Below are positions 17,871-25,965 of a DNA stretch of 64,000 nt, piece by piece. The notes under the pieces were generated by a model. The model ran no database searches, was not told the origin of the DNA, and saw only the letters and a program-made list of their open reading frames with translations. The DNA is from Fructilactobacillus fructivorans (GTDB lineage Bacteria > Bacillota > Bacilli > Lactobacillales > Lactobacillaceae). The DNA lies in the NCBI RefSeq assembly GCF_001434095.1, contig NZ_AZDS01000004.1, positions 124,001 through 188,000 on the forward strand, in the 5' to 3' direction. Both the position numbers and the translations under genes were made by a program. Each line of letters starts with the position of its first letter. The first letter of the stretch is position 1.

Positions 17871-19256
17871 TTGGATACCGGTCAGATAATACTTGATCTA
17901 ATAATAATTTTAATAACGTTCTTCTTTGCCGCGTTCTTTGTCGCGTGTGAGTTTTCATTGGTTCAATCAAGGCCAAGTGCATTACAAGAACGACTCGATG
18001 ACGAGGACATCAGTGCTAGCAAGAAGAAGAAAATCAACCGTGAAATGAAGATGGTTACCAATCTGAACGAATACCTTTCTACCACTCAGGTAGGGGTATC
18101 GCTTGCTGGAATCATCCTTGGTTGGATTGGTGAATCATTTGTCGTTGGAATCTTAGTTTCCGTTATGGAATTAAAAGATTTCAACGTTAACCCCGCTACT
18201 GCCCACAGTGTTGGTGCGATTATCGGGGTCTTACTACTTACCTACTTAGAAGTGGTCTTCACTGAGATTGTGCCAAAGAACATTAGTATTGACATGCCCT
18301 TGAAAGTGTTGAACGTGATTTCTGGTCCACTCCACTTCTTTCACATCTTGTTCTACCCGTTCGTTTGGTTACTGAACGTCTCAGCTACGGGTGTGGTTAA
18401 GTTACTTGGAATTCCAGTGGCAAACGAAAACGATGAGGCATTCTCGCAGTCAGAAATTCTGAGCCTTTCCAAGGATGCCGTGAAAAACGGAGACTTGGAA
18501 CGAAATGACTACCTCTACATGCAACGTTCGTTTGAACTAAACGATAAGGTTGCTCGAGACATCATGATTGACCGAACGCAACTAGTTACCATTGACATCA
18601 ACGATACCGTTCAAGATGCCATTAACGTCTACATCCAGAAGAAATTCAGTCGAATTCCGGTAGTTAAGGATAACGACAAAGATAATATTCTGGGTTACGT
18701 ATATAGTTACGATCTGGTTCGTCAGTCACAGGTCGATTCCAACGTTAAGGTTGGAAAACTGCTGCGAAAGATCAGCACGACCCCCGAAACCACACCCATT
18801 ACGATGGTGCTTCAACAAATGATCAAAATGCATCAACCAATCGTAGTGGTAATTGATGAATATGGTGGAACTTCCGGCTTGATTACCGACAAGGATATCT
18901 ACGAAGAGTTATTTGGCACCGTCCGTGATGAGATTGATCCACAGGTCAATGAATACATCTTCAAACAGCCTAATGGAACTTTCCAAGTCAACGGGAAATT
19001 AAACACGTACGACTTCGAAAAGTACTTTGACGTTGAAATGCCCGCCTTTGACGACTCTGATATTGTCACCATCGCTGGCTTTATCATCGAACAAAATCCC
19101 CACATTAAGGTGGGCGACGTGGTAACGATCGATGGCTTTAAGTTTAAGGTGCTTGATTACAAGAACTCCTTCATTAACTGGCTTGAAGTCAACAAGATCG
19201 AACCCAGCGAAGAAGACGATGATTCGGACGCTGAGGACGATTCAAAAGATAAATAA
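17871..19256 (+). CDS. CNNM/CorC-type membrane protein with CBS pair (hemolysin-family)
   Basis: Membrane protein of the DUF21/CNNM family, thought to move or control Mg2+ (some members affect other ions). Order: membrane DUF21 domain with four hydrophobic segments (residues 1-190), two CBS domains (MIDRTQLVTIDINDTVQDAI; TPITMVLQQMIKMHQPIVVVIDEYGGTSGLIT), and a C-terminal CorC/HlyC domain (VNGKLNTYDFEKYF), then an acidic tail. The start is TTG 17871 behind GAGGAATGAAC. At 461 residues it is full length. It stands alone and ends at a strong terminator. Confidence 0.9.
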   Translation: MDTGQIILDLIIILITFFFAAFFVACEFSLVQSRPSALQERLDDEDISASKKKKINREMKMVTNLNEYLSTTQVGVSLAGIILGWIGESFVVGILVSVMELKDFNVNPATAHSVGAIIGVLLLTYLEVVFTEIVPKNISIDMPLKVLNVISGPLHFFHILFYPFVWLLNVSATGVVKLLGIPVANENDEAFSQSEILSLSKDAVKNGDLERNDYLYMQRSFELNDKVARDIMIDRTQLVTIDINDTVQDAINVYIQKKFSRIPVVKDNDKDNILGYVYSYDLVRQSQVDSNVKVGKLLRKISTTPETTPITMVLQQMIKMHQPIVVVIDEYGGTSGLITDKDIYEELFGTVRDEIDPQVNEYIFKQPNGTFQVNGKLNTYDFEKYFDVEMPAFDDSDIVTIAGFIIEQNPHIKVGDVVTIDGFKFKVLDYKNSFINWLEVNKIEPSEEDDDSDAEDDSKDK

Positions 19257-19272
19257 CTAATCTATCACCAAT

Positions 19273-19300
19273 AAAGCCGAGGTAACCCCTCGGCTTTAAT
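19273..19300 (+). terminator. Terminator after CNNM gene
   Basis: Perfect 10-bp stem AAAGCCGAGG/CCTCGGCTTT with 5-base loop. Confidence 0.85.
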
Positions 19301-19323
19301 AATACATAGGGGAAATTTGCATC

Positions 19324-22300
19324 ATGAACAAAGTAATAAAGAAATGCCCAGCATGGCTCTTTTATAGTCTTATCTTTTTTGTAATTACCATGGCATACGT
19401 TTGGACTTTTTACCTGACTGGCAATTCATTGATCTGGGGAATGGACGGAATTGCCCAACATTATCCCATCCTCATCAACTTCAAGCACATGCTGAGCGAA
19501 TTCTTAGCTCATCCCAGCCATGGCTTTACGAACTGGTCGTTTAACATTGGACTGGGGGCCGATCAGCTAACCAGCTTCTCATACTACGTAGTTGGAGACT
19601 TTTTTAACTATCTCATTGTCCTCTTTCCCGATCACTTACTGGAGCTGGGATATGGACTACTGGTGATCTTGCGTCTCTACGTAGCCGGGCTAGCCTTTTT
19701 ACTATTTGCTCACCAATTTAACTTTAAAAAGATTAGTCTGGTTTTGGGCACCCTCACCTATACGTTTGCTGGCTATTCGTTATATGCAGGGATGCACCAT
19801 CCTTTTTTTATTCTCCCGATGATTTTCTTTCCATTGATCTGTTACGGCGTGGAACGGATCATTCGCAATCACTCAATGCTTCCCTTAATGTTGGCGGTAG
19901 CCCTTACCTTTCTCAGTAACTTCTACTTTGCCTACATCATTGGACTCGGCAGCATTATTTACGTCATTATCAGGTATTTAAGCATCCGGAAAGATCCTGA
20001 CTTTCACTTTGTCAAATCAGTCGTCAAGATGGGAGCTGCCATTCTGTCTGGAATCTTGATCAGTGCGGTCATCTTTGTTCCAACCCTACTCTTTGCCATG
20101 AAATCGACCAGAATCACCTCAAACTTCGCGAACGGCTATCTCTTTTATCCCCTCTACTACTATCTCTCGATCCCAAGTAAAATTCTCGGCAACGGATATT
20201 TAACCATTAGTTTCTGGCTCATCATCAGCATTAGCGGTCTCAGCTTTTTGGGAATTGTTTACACGCTCTCTCATTTCAAAAAGTATCGCTATCTAAACTA
20301 TGGCCTCATTGTCGTATTCATTGGAGCGTTAATTCCCGCTTTTGGAGCGGTTTTTAATGCCATTTCCACCCCATCAAATCGATGGGTCTGCCTTGGACTA
20401 TTGCCAATCGGACTGGCGGCTACCATTTTTGCCGAGCACATTTCTACCCTCTCAAAACGGGACCTTGAAATTATGATTGGTGCTACCATCGGATTGATCA
20501 TAATCATCTGGGCTTCTCGTGGATTTATTATGAAATTAAGTGCGCATGACTACGGCGAAATTATTTTACTGTTAGTACTAGTCGGCATAATTCTGTGCAG
20601 TCAGCTCTTTCACTGGAATCAACGCTTGACCATGGGAAGTGTAACCGGGCTTTTAGTCGTCAATTTGATCTCCCTTGGCGTTGGGTACTACAGTCCCAAC
20701 GTCTCCGGCTTTTCAAAGGGGATGCTTAACAAGCAGGTTGCCACTAATTTCGTTAACAACTTCTACAATGGTGCCAACAAGTACGTCGAACCCCGCCTCA
20801 AGGGTGAGCGAACCGCACTTGGCAATCGCTACCACTATGCTGGTCGGAACGACGTTAATTTATCAAACTACTCCAACATCAACACCAACATCCCCATGTT
20901 ATTTGGAACACATGACATTTCATCATACTTAACGGTGGAAAATGGGGCTATCGGTCAACTAGAAAGTTCCGTTCAAAACAACCAAAGGACCTTCAACGCA
21001 CCGGTTGCCCAAAACGACTATCGGACAACGTTAGATAACCTCATGGGCGTTAAGTACCTCTTCATTCGAAACGGTCAGCAAGATAAGTCGCAACCATTTG
21101 GTTTCAAGACGGTTAAGGGTAAAGACCGTAAACCACTGTTGTTTACGGCCAATAATCCTCTCGTTGACGACAAAGAACCAGATGGAACGCTTGTCCTCCA
21201 AAATAAGAACGCCCTTCCCCTGGTTTACACGCAGGAACAAACGGTATCAGACAAGCAGTATCAAGCTCTCTCACCAACGGAACGCGAACAGTCAATGATT
21301 AGTGGAGCTCACGTTACTAAGCCCGTAAGGGGGATTCCTGCAGCTAAACTGAACGATAAGCAAAAGCAGCTTGATTACGAAGTAAAACCCGATTACGAAA
21401 AAACGTTAGATAATTTTGATAAATTAACCACCTTTACCAACAATTCCAAACGGGTCGAGTACAGCGAACCAAGTATTAACCACACGTCACCGGATACGGC
21501 ACAAAAAATTCTTGATGAAAACGTCGAACTAGAAACTGAGACTCAGAAGCAAAACGCAGACGGACTACACGTCATGACCAAGGATGTGCTTGGTAAACCC
21601 ATTCCATACTTCCTTAAGCTTAAACAGCCTAATCGCACTAAGAACGCGGAACTTTATTTACAGCTAGATGGGATCAAAAGCCATGATTACACCACCGACG
21701 CCAAAAACGCGATGGTCGAAAGGCAACACGCCATTAAGAACGAACCCTACACCCGGATGATGAAACTAAACCAGATGAGGAAAAATCTTCATACTCCATT
21801 TATCAATCAATACTCGTTTAACGCCGCTACCAAGGGAATGAAGAATGGATATTCTCAATATGGACGGGATAATCTTTCTAACTATGCTCAGAAAAAGAAC
21901 GTTCTCATTAACTTGGGTTATTCTCCAAAACGACGGGGTCAGATCAAACTGACCTTTGACGGTGTCTCACGACTAAACTTCAAACACGCCCGCTTGATCG
22001 CCGTTCCGTTCGGCAATTCATACGAGCAGCGGATCCACAAGTTACAACGCAATCGCCTTCAGAAGCTACGGGTTAAAAGGGATGAAGTCAAGGGAATCAG
22101 TACCAATCCGAAAAAATCCGTTCTGACTACATCCATCCCCTATTCACCAGGATGGAAACTCACTGTGGACGGAAAACCAGCCCCAACTCAAAGGGTCAAT
22201 ACCGGTTTTGTCGGTGCGATCCTACCAGCTGGCAAACATCAGATTCGGCTAAGGTATCAGACTCCGGGATTAATCCTGGGCTCAGTTGCTAGTATCATTG

Positions 22301-22359
22301 GAATCCTCATTCTCATAATTAGTTCAATCGTAATTTGGATCTTCAAAAAAAGAAAATAA
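19324..22359 (+). CDS. yfhO: YfhO-family polytopic membrane protein
   Basis: Large membrane protein of the YfhO family, GT-C-like fold; relatives take part in adding sugars to teichoic acids or other wall polymers using lipid-linked sugars. About twelve membrane helices lie in residues 1-470, followed by a long extracytoplasmic domain (about 470-980) and a final helix. The C-terminal block YSPGWKLTVDGKPAPTQRVN, with LPAGKHQIRLRYQTPG before the last helix, is the family hallmark. It has 1011 residues, somewhat longer than the 850-900 common in the family. ATG 19324 sits behind AGGGGAAATTTGCATC. No flippase or GtcA/CsbB partner is next to it, so the acceptor polymer is unknown. Confidence 0.85.
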   Translation: MNKVIKKCPAWLFYSLIFFVITMAYVWTFYLTGNSLIWGMDGIAQHYPILINFKHMLSEFLAHPSHGFTNWSFNIGLGADQLTSFSYYVVGDFFNYLIVLFPDHLLELGYGLLVILRLYVAGLAFLLFAHQFNFKKISLVLGTLTYTFAGYSLYAGMHHPFFILPMIFFPLICYGVERIIRNHSMLPLMLAVALTFLSNFYFAYIIGLGSIIYVIIRYLSIRKDPDFHFVKSVVKMGAAILSGILISAVIFVPTLLFAMKSTRITSNFANGYLFYPLYYYLSIPSKILGNGYLTISFWLIISISGLSFLGIVYTLSHFKKYRYLNYGLIVVFIGALIPAFGAVFNAISTPSNRWVCLGLLPIGLAATIFAEHISTLSKRDLEIMIGATIGLIIIIWASRGFIMKLSAHDYGEIILLLVLVGIILCSQLFHWNQRLTMGSVTGLLVVNLISLGVGYYSPNVSGFSKGMLNKQVATNFVNNFYNGANKYVEPRLKGERTALGNRYHYAGRNDVNLSNYSNINTNIPMLFGTHDISSYLTVENGAIGQLESSVQNNQRTFNAPVAQNDYRTTLDNLMGVKYLFIRNGQQDKSQPFGFKTVKGKDRKPLLFTANNPLVDDKEPDGTLVLQNKNALPLVYTQEQTVSDKQYQALSPTEREQSMISGAHVTKPVRGIPAAKLNDKQKQLDYEVKPDYEKTLDNFDKLTTFTNNSKRVEYSEPSINHTSPDTAQKILDENVELETETQKQNADGLHVMTKDVLGKPIPYFLKLKQPNRTKNAELYLQLDGIKSHDYTTDAKNAMVERQHAIKNEPYTRMMKLNQMRKNLHTPFINQYSFNAATKGMKNGYSQYGRDNLSNYAQKKNVLINLGYSPKRRGQIKLTFDGVSRLNFKHARLIAVPFGNSYEQRIHKLQRNRLQKLRVKRDEVKGISTNPKKSVLTTSIPYSPGWKLTVDGKPAPTQRVNTGFVGAILPAGKHQIRLRYQTPGLILGSVASIIGILILIISSIVIWIFKKRK

Positions 22360-22362
22360 ATT

Positions 22363-22397
22363 AAAAGCGTCCGGATGATCAATTCCAGACGCTTTTT
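22363..22397 (+). terminator. Terminator after yfhO
   Basis: AAAAGCGTC and GACGCTTTT arms plus an inner GGA/TCC, ending in five T. Confidence 0.8.
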
Positions 22398-22447
22398 GAT
22401 TCCAATCAACTCCGAAAATTTTGTGCATTTAAACCTGTTAAAGGTTA

Positions 22448-22458
22448 CACTAATAGTG
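22448..22458. promoter_or_regulatory. Short dyad upstream of nrdI
   Basis: CACTAATAGTG, a perfect 11-base dyad about 30 bases before the ribosome-binding site. It is shorter than the NrdR box (16 bases), so NrdR control is not supported. Confidence 0.3.
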
Positions 22459-22488
22459 ATTATTTTTCGTATTTAGGAGGTTATTATC

Positions 22489-22977
22489 ATTAAAACAATT
22501 CGCATTTTATACATCTCAATTGCTGGAAACACCCGAAACTTTGTCGAAAATCTAGAAGACTACGCTGAAGACCAGCACCAAAAAAATTCTGATCAACCAC
22601 TCATTGAACTCACCGAAATCTCAGATCAAAGTGACTTTGCCGACGAAAAGTCACCTTATTTCGTTTTTGTCCCAACTTATCTAGACGGAGGAAACGGGAT
22701 TGACAATGGAGTCAAAGAACTCATGACCAATACCATGGGCGAGTACGTAGCATACGATCACAACGCTGATTACTGCATGGGAATTGTCGGCAGTGGCAAC
22801 CGGAATTTTAACATTCAATTTTGCCTCACCGCCAGAAGATACGCCGAACGTTTTGACGTTCCCGAAATCGCCGAGTACGAACTGCGGGGAACCGACCGGG
22901 ATGTATCGCGGGTCTATCAAACCATGATCAAAAGAGCGCGGGAATACGAGGACGAGCAGGCTACCGCTAAGAAATAA
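22489..22977 (+). CDS. nrdI: NrdI-like flavodoxin with apparent ATT start
   Basis: Small flavodoxin of the NrdI type, which in class Ib ribonucleotide reductase supplies oxidant to build the dimanganese radical cofactor. The flavin-phosphate loop is SIAGNTRNF at the N-terminus, and GSGNRNF in the middle is the second FMN-contact loop. The frame has no ATG, GTG or TTG before the conserved region. It opens behind AGGAGG, and ATT 22489 lies eight bases from it; the product I/M-KTIRILYISIAGNT then begins exactly where relatives begin with MKT. ATT 22483 and ATC 22486 are less well spaced. There are 162 residues. No nrdE/nrdF genes are adjacent, so this is a stand-alone copy. Confidence 0.85.
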   Translation: MKTIRILYISIAGNTRNFVENLEDYAEDQHQKNSDQPLIELTEISDQSDFADEKSPYFVFVPTYLDGGNGIDNGVKELMTNTMGEYVAYDHNADYCMGIVGSGNRNFNIQFCLTARRYAERFDVPEIAEYELRGTDRDVSRVYQTMIKRAREYEDEQATAKK

Positions 22978-23002
22978 TTAAAAATAAATAATAAACGGCA
23001 AT

Positions 23003-23020
23003 TGATTAGCATTTCACAAT
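23003..23020. promoter_or_regulatory. Rex-like box upstream of nox
   Basis: TTGATTAGCATTTCACAA: the right half matches TCACAA of the Rex consensus exactly, the left half TTG only. About 60 bases before the nox start. Control by NADH/NAD+ would suit an NADH oxidase. Confidence 0.5.
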
Positions 23021-23080
23021 ACTATCTGGTAGGATTATCCCTAATTGATACATTAAGTTTTGGATTTAGGAGGTCATACC

Positions 23081-24427
23081 ATGAAAATTATTGTTGTTGG
23101 TTGTACTCATGCGGGAACTTTTGCTGTTAAGCAGATTTTAAAAGAACATCCCGATTATGATTTAACGGTTTATGAAAAAAATGACAACATCTCATTTCTC
23201 TCATGTGGAATTGCACTTTATCTCGGTGGTGAAGTCAAGGATCCTAAGGGTCTCTTCTACTCTGATCCAAAAGAATTAAAGGGTTTAGGTGCTAACGTTC
23301 AAATGAAACACGAAGTAACTAACGTTGACTCCGACAAAAAAGAAATCACCGTAAAGGATCTTGACTCCGGTGAAAATAAAACTGAGAGTTACGATAAACT
23401 GGTCATGACCAGTGGTTCTTTGCCAATTGTTCCTCCAATTGAAGGAATCCATAATGATCACGTTCGCCTCTGCAAGAACTGGACAGACGCTCAGGTTTTA
23501 TTTGATGATGCCAAGGACGCTAAGCATATTGCGGTCATCGGAGCTGGATACATTGGGGCCGAACTAGCCGAAGCATACTCTAAGACTGGTCATGAAGTCA
23601 CCTTAATCGATGGTGTGGATCGAGTTTTAAGTAAATACTATGATCCCAAATTCACCGACATTGTTGAAAAAGACTATCAAGATCACGGCGTTAAATTCGA
23701 AGGTGGCCAAATGGTCCAAAAGTTCACCGACAATGGTGACACAGTTTCAATCAAAACCACTAGTGACGAATTCACCGCTGATCTTGCCATTCTGTGCATC
23801 GGCTTCAAGCCCAACACCAGCTTACTAAAGGGGCAAGTTGAAATGCTGCCAAATGGTGCAATCATCGTCGACGACTACATGCACTCATCAAATAAGGACA
23901 TCTACGCTGCGGGTGACAGTGCTGCCGTCCACTACAATCCGACCCACAAGAACGCCTACATTCCACTCGCTACCAATGCCGTCCGTCAGGGAATTTTAGT
24001 CGGAAAGAACATTGAAAAAGATACCGAGAAGTACATGGGCACTCAATCTTCATCTGGTTTAAAGTTGTACGACCGGAATTTGGCTTCAACTGGTTTGACC
24101 ATGAGTGCTGCCAAAGCTCAGGGCATTAATGCACACCAGGTTATTCTCGAGGATAATTATCGTCCTGAGTTCATGCCAACGACGACACCCGTCCTGATGT
24201 CACTGGTTTATGATCCTGATACCCGTAGAATTTTGGGTGGGGCCTTAACCAGTTTGTATGACATTTCGCAGTCAGCCAACGTCCTTTCGGTTGCCATTCA
24301 AAACGAAAACACCATCGATGATTTAGCTATGGTTGATATGCTGTTTCAACCAAACTTTGATCGTCCGTTCAACTACCTCAACCTTTTGGGTCAGGCAGCT
24401 CAGGAAAAAGAAGCTCAAAGTAAATAG
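23081..24427 (+). CDS. nox: NADH oxidase (water-forming), FAD/NAD-linked disulfide reductase family
   Basis: Cytosolic flavoprotein reducing O2 to water with NADH, regenerating NAD+ for heterolactic sugar breakdown. The N-terminal FAD motif is GCTHAG (residues 7-12), the single redox Cys is C42 in SFLSCGIALY, the central NAD motif is GAGYIGAELAEAY, and the second FAD motif is YAAGDSAAVHYN. The start is ATG 23081 behind AGGAGGTCATACC; an upstream in-frame ATG (23060) lies before the ribosome binding site. It has 448 residues, the family norm. CoA-disulfide reductase is the close alternative; context and length favour Nox. It ends in a strong shared terminator. Confidence 0.9.
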   Translation: MKIIVVGCTHAGTFAVKQILKEHPDYDLTVYEKNDNISFLSCGIALYLGGEVKDPKGLFYSDPKELKGLGANVQMKHEVTNVDSDKKEITVKDLDSGENKTESYDKLVMTSGSLPIVPPIEGIHNDHVRLCKNWTDAQVLFDDAKDAKHIAVIGAGYIGAELAEAYSKTGHEVTLIDGVDRVLSKYYDPKFTDIVEKDYQDHGVKFEGGQMVQKFTDNGDTVSIKTTSDEFTADLAILCIGFKPNTSLLKGQVEMLPNGAIIVDDYMHSSNKDIYAAGDSAAVHYNPTHKNAYIPLATNAVRQGILVGKNIEKDTEKYMGTQSSSGLKLYDRNLASTGLTMSAAKAQGINAHQVILEDNYRPEFMPTTTPVLMSLVYDPDTRRILGGALTSLYDISQSANVLSVAIQNENTIDDLAMVDMLFQPNFDRPFNYLNLLGQAAQEKEAQSK

Positions 24428-24460
24428 TCATCCGTAATAGTTATAATATCGAATACAAAA

Positions 24461-24492
24461 AAAGAGCTCTACACTAACATGTAGAGCTCTTT
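24461..24492. terminator. Bidirectional terminator between nox and 24502 gene
   Basis: Perfect 13-bp stem AAAGAGCTCTACA/TGTAGAGCTCTTT with 6-base loop and A/T runs on both sides. Confidence 0.92.
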
Positions 24493-24501
24493 TTAATGCT
24501 A

Positions 24502-24918
24502 TTATTGTTCGTTAAATTGTAAGTCCAAGCTAATGTGCTTACCATCTTTACTATCAATAACACGTGAATCAACAAAGACACTGTTCTTCTTTGTCTTAGT
24601 AATGTTGTCGGTTGGGTCAACATCAACTAAAGTTTTAAAAGCGGCATCAGTTAATTTTGATAGTGGAACATATGGGATGAACGGAACACCCAAGTATGAG
24701 TGTAAGGTTTCATCATATTGGTCACGCAAAACGTTCATTTGGTCCAAAACGTCTTGGAGATCTTTACCAAAATCGGAAACGTCCAAGAAGTAAACGTTTC
24801 TAACTTCGTCAGTTTGTTCCCAAGGTTGGTCGGTCAAAATTGCTGATACTAAATCAGCCATCTTGTCTTCGTAATCTTTAATGTCATCGAGTTTTTTAAT
24901 CATCTTTTTTTCGCTCAT
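24502..24918 (-). CDS. Conserved-looking hypothetical protein, 138 aa
   Basis: I do not recognise this protein. It is soluble, acidic, with no signal peptide or membrane segment: an N-terminal charged helix (MIKKLDDIKDYEDKMADLVSAIL), a heptad-like middle (DFGKDLQDVLDQMNVLRDQYDE), and a C-terminal region rich in beta-type residues. It has a good ribosome binding site (AGAGGAAGAATGAC) at ATG 24918, codon use like its neighbours, and its own terminator shared with nox, so it is a real gene. It is monocistronic and convergent with nox. Confidence 0.7.
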   Translation of the reverse strand: MSEKKMIKKLDDIKDYEDKMADLVSAILTDQPWEQTDEVRNVYFLDVSDFGKDLQDVLDQMNVLRDQYDETLHSYLGVPFIPYVPLSKLTDAAFKTLVDVDPTDNITKTKKNSVFVDSRVIDSKDGKHISLDLQFNEQ

Positions 24919-25111
24919 GTCATTCTTCCTCTCAATATTCAGTCTGATAGTTAATAACTATCACTTACATTAAATATAGTATCACATTTCGGAGAACTAA
25001 TCGACAGTTGATCTTCCCCGTCCCTCTGGTTAACAAAGTTGGATTCTTTTTGCCAGATTAACGAATCATGGTAAGATAATTAGTATAAACTACTAAAGGA
25101 GTACTTAACTA

Positions 25112-25915
25112 ATGAATAATGAAACTGTTGGTAGTCGGATGGATCGAAACGTTGGTAATGTAATCATTAACGTCGTCGATAAGAACGATCAAATCCTTAC
25201 CAACCCCTTGAAATACTCGGGAGCACCGGGAAAGGGATTTTCCATCGAAATCCCCGATTTAAACGGTTACGTTGTCCAAGGACTTAGCGGAGATCAAAAT
25301 GCCGTGAGCTACCTCACTAACGTTACCTTTAAGCGCAACGTCGACTATCCAGCCAACGTTGGTCGGGTCGTGGCAGTTAATCCAGCCGAAAAGATCAATG
25401 GGACGTTTGCCAGGGGAACGCTTAACTATAATCTGGTTTACGCTCCTAGTGCTCAGGTCGTTTCACCAAACGCCGATCGTGTTACTTCTAACCAGGCAGC
25501 TCCCTCCAAAAAGAAGCACCATTGGTTTCGCTGGATTGTCATCATCTTTCTCATTATCATTCTGCTAGGGATCTTTGGCCTGTATCATTCCGGTAAAAGT
25601 GCTCAACAACAAGTTAAACAAAATCCACCCGTGGTGGTCAAAAATTACAATAACAAACCCGCCAATAATGCGGATAATAGTACCCCAGCAAACAATTCTG
25701 ATAACAGCAAACCACAAAATAACGCCGATAATGGTGGAAATACTGGTAGTAATGATGCTAACCAAAAAGCTCAAAATGCTATCGATAACGCCAAAAAAGA
25801 AATTGAAAGTCATATTGATAACAATAACCGAAATGACATCCAACAAGTCATCACGACAATTCAAGATGGTTTCAACATGCTGGCTGCTAAAATCCAGTCT
25901 TACATCGGATTCTAA
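25112..25915 (+). CDS. Single-span membrane protein with MucBP-like N-terminal domain
   Basis: Residues 15-110 resemble a MucBP/mub-B2-like fold (VIINVVDKNDQILTNPLKYSG then GFSIEIPDLNGYVVQG and NLVYAPSAQ). A basic stretch KKKHHWFR (133-140) precedes one membrane helix (141-158); then comes an Asn/Pro-rich linker and a short C-terminal helical region (NAIDNAKKEIESHIDNNNRNDIQQVITTIQDGF). There is no signal peptide. By the positive-inside rule the N-terminal domain would be cytoplasmic and the Asn-rich tail outside, which is odd for an adhesin-type domain. It has 267 residues; ATG 25112 is behind AAAGGAG. Function unknown; possibly a sensor or wall-linked protein. Confidence 0.7.
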   Translation: MNNETVGSRMDRNVGNVIINVVDKNDQILTNPLKYSGAPGKGFSIEIPDLNGYVVQGLSGDQNAVSYLTNVTFKRNVDYPANVGRVVAVNPAEKINGTFARGTLNYNLVYAPSAQVVSPNADRVTSNQAAPSKKKHHWFRWIVIIFLIIILLGIFGLYHSGKSAQQQVKQNPPVVVKNYNNKPANNADNSTPANNSDNSKPQNNADNGGNTGSNDANQKAQNAIDNAKKEIESHIDNNNRNDIQQVITTIQDGFNMLAAKIQSYIGF

Positions 25916-25927
25916 CGTTAAAACTTA

Positions 25928-25962
25928 AAAAGAGCGTTTCTCATTATGAGAAGCGCTCTTTT
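25928..25962. terminator. Bidirectional terminator between 25112 gene and uvrA-like gene
   Basis: 16-base arms (one G-T pair) starting AAAAGAGCG and ending CGCTCTTTT, 3-base loop. Confidence 0.9.
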
Positions 25963-25965
25963 GGT

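Noticed and set aside
22448-22458. NrdR box upstream of nrdI
   Set aside because: Only an 11-base dyad is present; the 16-base NrdR consensus and the usual pair of boxes are missing.
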